This document shows, piece by piece, positions 1-4,983 of a stretch of 5,510 nt of DNA (positions within the stretch are counted from its first letter, which is position 1; each line of letters opens with the position of its first letter). The stretch is from assembly GCA_039934475.1 (NCBI GenBank), contig JBDTMC010000508.1, forward strand, positions 1 through 5,510. The letters are read 5' to 3'. Position numbers and translations under genes: made by a program. The DNA comes from JBDTMC01 sp039934475 (GTDB lineage Bacteria > Acidobacteriota > Terriglobia > Bryobacterales > Bryobacteraceae). The notes under the pieces are model-generated. The model had not been told where the DNA came from. It saw only the letters and a list, made by a program, of their open reading frames with translations, and did not search any database.

Positions 1-1313
1 CCCCGCTTCCGGGCGGCGATCGAGCCCTGGAAGATCTCGTTTTCGCGAACAAGCGACACCTGGCTCCGGACGTCGTTGAGCCGGATGTCGCGGAGGTCAA
101 CTCCGTCGAGCTCAACGACACCAGATTCCGGGCTGCGCAGACCATAGAGCATGTTGACGAGCGTGCTTTTGCCACCGCCGCTGTTACCACGAAGGCCGAC
201 GCGAGCGCCGGCGGGGATCTCCCACGTCAATCCTTCCAGCACTCGTGGATTGTGTGCGTAGCCGAGGCCGACGTTGCGCAGGGAAACAGCGATGCCCGCG
301 GAATTCGCGGGGAGCGGCTCGACGCCGGTGTTCTCCAGTGGCAGGTCAGTAAGGTAGCCGAGTTTGTCTACGGCGGCCAGCATGTCGTAGAACACTTCCA
401 GCGTTTTGCCGAACTTGGTGAAGCCACTGACGACGAGCGCCACCACGATCTCAGCGGCGATCAACTGGCCGAGAGTCAACTGCCGCTGTATAACGAGCCA
501 GCCGCCGACGCCGAGGAGGACTGAGCTGGCCGCGGCCTGAAGAATGAAGGAGCCAACAATCTGGCGCAAAAGGATGCGGAAATGGCGGCTACGGTACTTC
601 AGCCAGTGCGAAGTGAGGGTATTGGTGGTGACAAGGGCGAGCGAAGTACCATTGACGCTCTTGAAGGTGAGCGGGTGGCGCGCCAGCTCCTCCAGCCAAG
701 CCATGAGTTCGTATTTGGCTTTACTCTCCTGGATGCTGGTGGCTACCGCACCGCTGCCCATGGGGAAAAGGACGATGGCGATGGAGGCGAGCAACAGAAC
801 GTCGAAGGCGAGCAGCCAGGGGTGGTAAACCGCGAGCAGAATCATGCCGATGACGGTCTGCATAAGGATGCTGAGTCCATCGATAAGGAGCATGGCGGCA
901 CTCTTCTGGACCGTAACGACTTCCAGGAAGCGGTTGACCACCTCCGGTCCGTGGCCGCCATCGAAGGCTTCTGGACGAGCGCGCAGTACCCGATGAGCGA
1001 CGTCACCGGCGACTCGCACGAAAAAGCGGCGTTGGATGATTTCGACGATCCAAGTTCGGAAGCCTTGGAGCAGGGTGGCAAAACATAGACCCAGGAAAAC
1101 GAGCAGAGTGAGAACAACCAGAGGCTGGAGTAGAGTCCCGAATGCCACGGTGTTTACCAAAGACTGCGTGGCAATAGGGACGACTAGGGTCATTAGGCCG
1201 ATGGCTGCTGAGTAGACGACCGCCACCCACAAGTCGCGCGTTTCTGCCCGCACCAGAAGCCGCAGGCGGCGAAAGGGCGGAATCCCATGGTGTTGTGATG
1301 AATCTTTATTCAT
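1..1313 (-). CDS. ABC exporter, fused membrane and ATP-binding domains (C-terminus beyond window)
   Basis: The minus strand is open from an ATG at 1313 to the window edge: 437 whole codons without a stop. Residues 1-300 form a type IV ABC exporter membrane domain with about six hydrophobic segments (near 28-47, 62-83, 140-161, 165-184, 251-275, 282-297). The ATPase domain follows: GLGY with the A-loop tyrosine at 352, then Walker A GNSGGGKST at 376-384 (bases 162-188). The Q-loop region, 419-432, reads VSLVRENEIFQGSI and lacks the usual glutamine. The signature motif, Walker B and H-loop would lie in the missing part, probably 120-150 residues. It resembles exporters of the HlyB/LapB class without an N-terminal peptidase domain; in that class a HlyD-type adaptor is often encoded next door, but none is visible here. 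The cargo is unknown. The frame stays open upstream of 1313 without a better start; no strong Shine-Dalgarno precedes the ATG, so the start is moderately sure. It is divergent from the ArsR-type gene. Confidence 0.9.
   Translation of the reverse strand, partial: MNKDSSQHHGIPPFRRLRLLVRAETRDLWVAVVYSAAIGLMTLVVPIATQSLVNTVAFGTLLQPLVVLTLLVFLGLCFATLLQGFRTWIVEIIQRRFFVRVAGDVAHRVLRARPEAFDGGHGPEVVNRFLEVVTVQKSAAMLLIDGLSILMQTVIGMILLAVYHPWLLAFDVLLLASIAIVLFPMGSGAVATSIQESKAKYELMAWLEELARHPLTFKSVNGTSLALVTTNTLTSHWLKYRSRHFRILLRQIVGSFILQAAASSVLLGVGGWLVIQRQLTLGQLIAAEIVVALVVSGFTKFGKTLEVFYDMLAAVDKLGYLTDLPLENTGVEPLPANSAGIAVSLRNVGLGYAHNPRVLEGLTWEIPAGARVGLRGNSGGGKSTLVNMLYGLRSPESGVVELDGVDLRDIRLNDVRSQVSLVRENEIFQGSIAARKR
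1298..1313. repeat. Inverted repeat over the ABC transporter start codon
   Basis: ATGAAT (1298-1303), a 4-base gap, then ATTCAT (1308-1313): a perfect 6-4-6 dyad whose right arm contains the start codon of the minus-strand ABC gene. A smaller palindrome, TTCATGAA (1309-1316), overlaps it. It could be an operator half of the cluster described at 1324-1338, or a hairpin at the start of the mRNA. The function is inferred only. Confidence 0.45.
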
Positions 1314-1323
1314 GAAGTTGTGT

Positions 1324-1338
1324 TCATCTGACAGATGA
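1324..1338. promoter_or_regulatory. Palindrome, candidate repressor operator
   Basis: TCATCTG-A-CAGATGA is a perfect 7-1-7 palindrome 11 bases upstream of the ABC transporter start codon, in the intergenic region shared with the divergent ArsR-type gene. Winged-helix ArsR dimers bind such dyads, usually overlapping promoters, so this is the best operator candidate in the region. No clear -10/-35 pair for the ABC gene could be identified around it, so the link to a promoter is an inference. Confidence 0.5.
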
Positions 1339-1402
1339 GCCTGCGCAGAAACAGGTTGCAACGATTTATGCGAAAGTTTAGATACAAGAATATTCAGGAG
1401 AT

Positions 1403-1430
1403 CGGACACGCAGAGCTGCACGTGTATACT
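1403..1430 (+). promoter_or_regulatory. Likely sigma-70 promoter of the ArsR-type gene
   Basis: A -10 box TATACT (1425-1430, 5 of 6 consensus bases) follows a -35-like CGGACA (1403-1408, 4 of 6) after a 16-base spacer. Transcription would begin near 1437, about 19 bases before the TTG start codon. An inverted repeat GCAG-AG-CTGC (1410-1419) sits inside the spacer and would suit autoregulation. This is a consensus match by eye only. Confidence 0.5.
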
Positions 1431-1440
1431 GTGAATCGAG

Positions 1441-1446
1441 AGGGAG
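1441..1446 (+). promoter_or_regulatory. Ribosome binding site supporting a TTG start
   Basis: AGGGAG lies 9 bases before the TTG at 1456 and supports that rare start codon. A competing site, AAGGA at 1480-1484, precedes the in-frame ATG at 1495, so initiation at either codon is possible. Confidence 0.5.
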
Positions 1447-1455
1447 CCTGAGACA

Positions 1456-1863
1456 TTGCCAACGCGGTTACTCATTACCAAGGAACTGGCGACGATGTTG
1501 GGGGTGCTAGGACACCCGCACCGGATCCGGATCATTGAGGAGCTGCGGCATCGGGAACTGGACGTGAACTCGCTCCAGAAGGTGCTCGGGATTACGCACT
1601 CCAGCGTGTCGCAGAATCTGTCCGTCTTGCGGTCGCACCGACTGGTGACGGAGCGCCGTGAGGGTCGGCACGTGATCTACAGTCTGACGAATCCGAAGCT
1701 GGCGGTGTGGCTGGTGGATGGGTTGCAGTTTTTGGAGGCGGAACTAGTGGCTCAGTTGGAGATCCGGGAGGCGGTGGCGACTGCACGGAGCATTTGGGCG
1801 GAGCCGCCGGCGGAGTCGAGTGAGGATGAGGTAGGCGTGAAGGCGAAGCGCGCCGGGGGGTAG
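1456..1863 (+). CDS. ArsR-family winged-helix transcriptional regulator
   Basis: This 135-residue protein is a small dimeric DNA-binding repressor. Helix 1 with GHPHRIRIIEEL (19-30) is the ArsR hallmark, the recognition helix is about 48-59 (HSSVSQNLSVLR), and the wing is 63-77 (LVTERREGRHVIYSL). A hydrophobic helix at 81-105 probably forms the dimer interface, and an acidic then basic tail follows from about 115. There is no cysteine anywhere, so the classical ELCVCD-type metal site of ArsR/SmtB sensors is absent. It may sense another ligand or none, and the signal cannot be read from the sequence. The TTG start at 1456 is preferred because it keeps all of helix 1 and has a ribosome site; ATG at 1495 (Met14) is the alternative. 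It is divergent from the ABC exporter, which it may regulate, and convergent with the DUF3800 gene 20 bases away. Confidence 0.9.
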   Translation: MPTRLLITKELATMLGVLGHPHRIRIIEELRHRELDVNSLQKVLGITHSSVSQNLSVLRSHRLVTERREGRHVIYSLTNPKLAVWLVDGLQFLEAELVAQLEIREAVATARSIWAEPPAESSEDEVGVKAKRAGG

Positions 1864-1883
1864 GGTGGCATGTTTCCCCGCGG

Positions 1884-2615
1884 TTAACGGATTATGCCGA
1901 ACGGATCGCTCTTTGAGGCGTTTCGATTGCAGATCTGAGCCAACCTCTCTTCGAACGATCGGTCTAGGCCAAAGCGTATCCGCGAAAGAGTGGGCTTTTC
2001 TTTTTGAAAGAGCGCGTAGGCACAAAAGTCCACGGCCTGGATCATGTATGAGGTTCTGGAAGGTCTGAAGACCGGGTCTTCCAGAATGTTCACTGTCGGG
2101 AGATTTCGATACTCCTTACCATCCGGCCAAGTTCCCAGGTTGCTTCGAATTGGGTTGTATACGGCAAGCCTGCGACAAAGCTGGGTGATCCACCGGTTTC
2201 CGCCCTCGTCAAACAAGAGAACGGCCTGGCTGCCAGCCAGCTCCATCGCTTTTTGGATTCGGTTCAACAGTCGTTCGAGGAGAACCTCACGTTCGGATAC
2301 GGGAGTTCCTTGGCGGAACGCATTGAGCAATGAGACATTGGGCATGGTGGCGACAAGAGTCAATAGTTCCTTGAAGATCTCGCATCTTCGATGCTGTCGT
2401 ATTCCGCGATTCTTCTGGCCCAGTCGGCCCCTTCCTGAAGTGAACTTCGTAGCGTGTAGTTCAGTGGTGGTATAGATATCATCCGACGTCTTGAGCGCAC
2501 GGCGAAAGTTCTTGAGGAGCGCGAAGCACTCGCGATAGTTGAGGACTGGAACCACCAGGGCAGAGAATCCAACGCAGGAGTCATCGCCGGTTTCGTCTAG
2601 GTAAACGAAATGCAC
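1884..2615 (-). CDS. DUF3800 domain protein
   Basis: This 243-residue protein has the DUF3800 signature: YLDETGD at 5-11 at the extreme N-terminus, ELHA at 52-55, LLFDEGG at 133-139, and SRTSYMIQAVDFCAYALF (186-203) near the C-terminus. The acidic residues (D7, E8, E52, D136, E137, D196) match the pattern that has led this family to be linked with an RNase H-like fold, but no biochemical role is established. Family members are common in accessory and defence-rich regions. The start must be the GTG at 2615: an in-frame TGA lies at 2625-2627, and the YLDETGD motif leaves no room for a downstream start. No Shine-Dalgarno precedes it. GC is lower than in neighbouring genes (30 of 60 bases at 2041-2100, against 42 of 60 at 3061-3120 in rsmI), suggesting acquisition by transfer. 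It is a stand-alone gene with no partner visible. Confidence 0.9.
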   Translation of the reverse strand: MHFVYLDETGDDSCVGFSALVVPVLNYRECFALLKNFRRALKTSDDIYTTTELHATKFTSGRGRLGQKNRGIRQHRRCEIFKELLTLVATMPNVSLLNAFRQGTPVSEREVLLERLLNRIQKAMELAGSQAVLLFDEGGNRWITQLCRRLAVYNPIRSNLGTWPDGKEYRNLPTVNILEDPVFRPSRTSYMIQAVDFCAYALFQKEKPTLSRIRFGLDRSFEERLAQICNRNASKSDPFGIIR

Positions 2616-2628
2616 TGAGGAATTTCAG

Positions 2629-2634
2629 ATTATA
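2629..2634 (-). promoter_or_regulatory. Perfect -10 box of the DUF3800 gene
   Basis: The minus strand reads TATAAT here, in an AT-rich stretch (19 of 60 bases are G or C at 2621-2680). Only 13 bases separate it from the GTG start at 2615, so transcription should begin near 2622 and give a leader of about 7 bases. No convincing -35 is seen at 16-18 bases; TTGCGA (2655-2660) is 20 bases away. Confidence 0.6.
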
Positions 2635-2655
2635 TCACCTGTTTATTTGTTGCGT

Positions 2656-2687
2656 CGCAATTGCAAGAATGACATAATTGAATTGCG
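2656..2687. repeat. Inverted repeat upstream of the DUF3800 promoter
   Basis: CGCAATT (2656-2662) is matched by AATTGCG (2681-2687) with 18 bases between. The left arm also belongs to the 8-base palindrome GCAATTGC (2657-2664). It spans roughly -34 to -65 of the predicted DUF3800 start, where a regulator could bind, but AT-rich short arms can arise by chance. Confidence 0.35.
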
Positions 2688-2736
2688 GGGCTGAACCCTC
2701 TATCTTAGGGGGGCTAGGTTCTGCATTGGACTGTGA

Positions 2737-2769
2737 ATAAAGGCGGCCTGCTTGAGGGGCCGCCTTTAT
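2737..2769 (-). terminator. Hairpin terminator after rsmI
   Basis: A perfect 12-base-pair stem, ATAAAGGCGGCC (2737-2748) with GGCCGCCTTTAT (2758-2769), encloses a 9-base loop. It lies 24 bases beyond the rsmI stop codon. Read on the minus strand it ends CCTTTATT: a GC-rich stem with a short, impure U-tract, which is typical of high-GC genomes. It closes the YihY-rsmI unit and insulates the DUF3800 gene from read-through. The A/T flanks are nearly symmetrical, so it could also act on the plus strand, although no plus-strand gene ends there. Confidence 0.85.
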
Positions 2770-2793
2770 CGTTTACAGCCAGTTCTCTCCCTG

Positions 2794-3621
2794 CTACTTC
2801 GCCGACTCCAGAAGGGCATACGCTTCACGCTTCGATAGGCCTCGGAGGTGTGCCGCCTCCTTGATGGCGTCCATGCGGGGGCGGCCTGATTTGATTAGCT
2901 CTTCGACGTGTTCTTCCAGCGTGAGGTCCGGCGGCGGGGCGGCGACTCCCTTTCCGATCAGGAGCGTAAATTCGCCTTTGATGGAGGGGCGGGCGGCCAG
3001 AGTGCGGCGAATCTCGGCGGCGGTTCCGCGGAGGAACTCTTCGTGCAATTTGGTTAGCTCGCGGGCTACGACCACGAGGCGGGGGCCGAGGAGGGTTTCG
3101 ATGTCTTCCAGGGCCTCCAGGATGCGATGGGGTGTCTCGTAAAAGATGACCGTTGCGGGGATGGCGGCGTGCGCTTCCAGCACTTTGCGGCGCTGGGTGG
3201 TTTTGGCGGGGAGGAAGCCTCCGAAGTGAAAGGCGTCTGTGGGTAATCCGGAAGCGGCGAGCGCGGCGAGGATGGCAGACGCGCCGGGGATGGGGATGAC
3301 CGTGACGCCGCGTTCTACAGCGAGATGGACGATGCGGTAACCGGGGTCCGAAACGAGTGGCGTTCCGGCGTCGGAGATGAGGGCTATGGAATCGCCGAAC
3401 TCGATGCGTTCGACCAATTCGGCGGCGCGGGCGGCTTCGTTGTGTTCGTGGTAGCTGACGGCGCGGGTTTCGATGCCGAAGTGGTCGAGGAGCTTACGGC
3501 TTTCGCGCGTGTCCTCGCAGGCGATGAGGTGGACTTCCTTTAAGACGCGGACGGCGCGGTAAGTCATGTCCTCCAGATTGCCGACGGGCGTGGAAACTAT
3601 GTAGAGCTTACCGGCGGGCAT
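2794..3621 (-). CDS. rsmI: 16S rRNA (cytidine(1402)-2'-O)-methyltransferase RsmI
   Basis: RsmI is a cytoplasmic enzyme that uses S-adenosylmethionine to methylate the ribose 2'-OH of C1402 in the 16S rRNA decoding centre. At 275 residues it is close to the usual length (E. coli about 286). Family motifs occur in order: TPVGNLED (11-18), EDTR (36-39), SDAGTPLVSDPG (83-94), PIPGASA (110-116), FHFGGFLP (131-138), FYETPHR (160-166), ARELTKLHEE (186-195) and KGEFTLLIG near 214-222. A C-terminal helical part (about 230-275) ends in LSKREAYALLESAK, as is common in RsmI. The ATG at 3621 is chosen because MPAGKLYIVSTPVGNLED is the standard N-terminus and GGAGGA (3625-3630) lies just upstream. The frame stays open far beyond this start into the YihY gene, but that stretch is not RsmI-like. 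Its start overlaps the end of the YihY gene by 25 bases, and a terminator follows. Confidence 0.97.
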   Translation of the reverse strand: MPAGKLYIVSTPVGNLEDMTYRAVRVLKEVHLIACEDTRESRKLLDHFGIETRAVSYHEHNEAARAAELVERIEFGDSIALISDAGTPLVSDPGYRIVHLAVERGVTVIPIPGASAILAALAASGLPTDAFHFGGFLPAKTTQRRKVLEAHAAIPATVIFYETPHRILEALEDIETLLGPRLVVVARELTKLHEEFLRGTAAEIRRTLAARPSIKGEFTLLIGKGVAAPPPDLTLEEHVEELIKSGRPRMDAIKEAAHLRGLSKREAYALLESAK

Positions 3622-4481
3622 TCTTCCTCCGTTTTTGCTTCCGGAACTGCCAAAGTGTGGCGGGCAGCCCATTCGGCTCCCGCCAACACAATCATGGAGG
3701 CGAAGAAGCTCCACAGGATGATGCTGACGGAGTTGATGAAGGGACCGTATTCGCGCTGCAGTTTGGCTCCGAACCAGGGCCAGGTGAGCAGGTTGATGTA
3801 CTTCAAAACTTCCAAAGCGCCGCCGACGAAGATGGCTGTGGGCAGGATCTGCCGGAGCGGGATGCGACAGTTGGGGAGGCGCCCGTAGACCAGGAGCAGG
3901 ATGATGATGATGATGGGGGCTGCGGCCAGTTTGAAAATGCCGCGCGTCAGGACGCCTGACATGTAGGATGCAGGCGGGAAGAGGCTCGACCAGAGTTCCT
4001 GATTCCAGGCGGTGAGGACGGTAGAGAGCAGGATTAGGCTGCCACAAGCGAAGATGAGTCCCATGCTGAGGAGCTGATTGCGGAAGAAGCTGCGATTTGT
4101 TTTGACTCCCCAAACACGGTTGAAGGCAACTTCCAGCGGTTCGAAGACACCGTTGGCAGTAAATAGCAGCATGATCATTGATGGCCATGCGATGGGCCGT
4201 AGGGCAGCCTCGAGGTTGCGGCTGAGGAACTGGGCGTTGCCTGGCAAGTAGTCACTGAGGGCGAGGTAGATGGCTTGCTCCGCCCCACGCCAGTGGAGGA
4301 CGTAGCGACAGAAGGACGCCATCACCACCATGAACGGAAAGAACGAGAGCAGAACGTTGGCGGCGATGGAGAAGCCGTAAACGTGGACTTCGGTCTCCAT
4401 CCAGTAGTGCATGGTCGGCCTGATGAGATTCCAGAAGCGCACAAACGAGGAATCCTTGGCCAGATAAAAACGCGGTGTCAC
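3597..4481 (-). CDS. YihY/virulence factor BrkB family inner-membrane protein
   Basis: This 294-residue integral membrane protein has about six hydrophobic segments (near 35-57, 96-115, 137-157, 185-200, 211-231 and 249-270). Its family pattern fits YihY/BrkB (UPF0761): an N-terminal FSIAANVLLSFFPFM (37-51) segment, NRVWGV at 121-126, and a C-terminal YGPFINSVSIILWSFFASMIVLAGAE (245-270) block. The family was once called ribonuclease BN, a label later given to another protein; its true function remains unsettled, with envelope or transport roles proposed. The GTG start at 4481 has GGAAG (4489-4493) 7 bases upstream. The first Met codon is residue 24, just before the conserved part, so a shorter form cannot be excluded. 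The charged tail (TEEE, 284-287) is cytoplasmic if there are six segments with the N-terminus inside. It is first in a unit with rsmI and divergent from the Lrp-type gene. Confidence 0.92.
   Translation of the reverse strand: MTPRFYLAKDSSFVRFWNLIRPTMHYWMETEVHVYGFSIAANVLLSFFPFMVVMASFCRYVLHWRGAEQAIYLALSDYLPGNAQFLSRNLEAALRPIAWPSMIMLLFTANGVFEPLEVAFNRVWGVKTNRSFFRNQLLSMGLIFACGSLILLSTVLTAWNQELWSSLFPPASYMSGVLTRGIFKLAAAPIIIIILLLVYGRLPNCRIPLRQILPTAIFVGGALEVLKYINLLTWPWFGAKLQREYGPFINSVSIILWSFFASMIVLAGAEWAARHTLAVPEAKTEEECPPVSST
3625..3630 (-). promoter_or_regulatory. Strong Shine-Dalgarno of rsmI
   Basis: GGAGGA on the minus strand lies 3 bases before the ATG (4 if counted from GGAGG), just inside the end of the upstream YihY gene. 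It fixes the rsmI start and argues against the long in-frame upstream extension. The spacing is a little short. Confidence 0.75.
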
Positions 4482-4512
4482 AGGTGTACTTCCAGTGTAA
4501 CGCCGTCTTTGT

Positions 4513-4520
4513 AGTATAAT
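4513..4520. promoter_or_regulatory. Overlapping divergent -10 boxes (Lrp-type gene and YihY gene)
   Basis: AGTATAAT contains TATAAT on the plus strand (4515-4520, perfect) and TATACT on the minus strand (4513-4518, 5 of 6). The plus box ends 7 bases before the ATG of the Lrp-type gene, so that transcript should begin at or within a base of the start codon. The minus box would start the YihY transcript near 4506, with a leader of about 25 bases holding its GGAAG ribosome site. Neither strand has a good -35 at normal spacing. Confidence 0.6.
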
Positions 4521-4527
4521 TTCCCGT

Positions 4528-4983
4528 ATGGATTCGATTGACCGGGAGATTTTGCGGTTAATACAGCAGGATGGACGTCTTTCCTACGGCGATCTTGGAA
4601 CGGAGGTTGGCCTGTCGGTCTCCGCGGTGAACGAGCGGTTGAAGAAGCTGCAGGCGGCGGGGGTTCTCCGCGGGTGGGTGGCGCTGGTGGAACCGAAGGC
4701 CGTGGGCCTGGATATCTGTGCGTTTATCCAGGTGCTGGTGGACCGTCCTGCGAATTGCGGCCCCTTCCTGGCCAAGATGTCGGAACAGCCTGAGATTTTG
4801 GAGTGTCACCACGTGACCGGAGACTTTTCCTACTTGTTGAAGGTGAGGGCGCGGGACACGTCGCAACTGGAATCGATTATGTCGGACGTGATCAAGGGCG
4901 TACGTGGGGTGGTGCGAACGCAGACGCTGATCGTGCTGTCTTCTCCTAAGGAGACTACGGCGATGGAAGTGAGGGTCATATGA
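4528..4983 (+). CDS. Lrp/AsnC family transcriptional regulator
   Basis: This 151-residue protein belongs to the feast/famine regulators, which bind DNA as dimers or octamers and respond to amino acids. The N-terminal winged helix-turn-helix covers about 1-60, from MDSIDREILRLIQQDGR through GLSVSAVNERLKKLQAAGVL (28-47). The C-terminal RAM effector domain covers about 63-140, with the ligand loop CHHVTGDFSYLLKVR at 93-107 and the closing strand VVRTQTLIVLSS at 128-139. Length and architecture are normal. The ATG has no Shine-Dalgarno and lies 7 bases after a perfect TATAAT, suggesting a leaderless mRNA. The stop overlaps the start of the next gene (ATGA, 4980-4983), so the two are almost certainly co-translated. 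The likely job is control of its own operon in response to an amino acid; which one cannot be read here. Confidence 0.95.
   Translation: MDSIDREILRLIQQDGRLSYGDLGTEVGLSVSAVNERLKKLQAAGVLRGWVALVEPKAVGLDICAFIQVLVDRPANCGPFLAKMSEQPEILECHHVTGDFSYLLKVRARDTSQLESIMSDVIKGVRGVVRTQTLIVLSSPKETTAMEVRVI

Noticed and set aside
252..1088. Plus-strand open frames of 90, 94 and 168 codons
   Set aside because: They are antisense to the well-supported ABC transporter frame, and their translations show no domain features.
1356..1384. Alternative promoter for the ArsR-type gene (TTGCAA with TAGATA)
   Set aside because: The -10 matches only 3 of 6 bases, and the TATACT promoter downstream fits better.
1842..1886. 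Possible terminator between the convergent ArsR-type and DUF3800 genes (a G-run, then CCCCGCGG)
   Set aside because: Only about four G-C pairs form across a long loop and no T-tract follows on either strand.
2044..2475. Plus-strand open frame of 143 codons
   Set aside because: It is antisense to the DUF3800 gene, which has clear family motifs; the plus-strand translation has none.
2690..2720. Small hairpin CCCT/AGGG and a possible structured RNA in the AT-rich gap
   Set aside because: The 4-base-pair stem is too weak to call, and no tRNA or riboswitch fold could be drawn.
3622..4188. In-frame extension of rsmI by 189 codons, giving a 464-residue fusion reading frame
   Set aside because: It lies within the YihY gene in another frame of the same strand, has a low-complexity Pro/His/Arg-rich translation, and rsmI has a standard N-terminus with a strong ribosome site at 3621.
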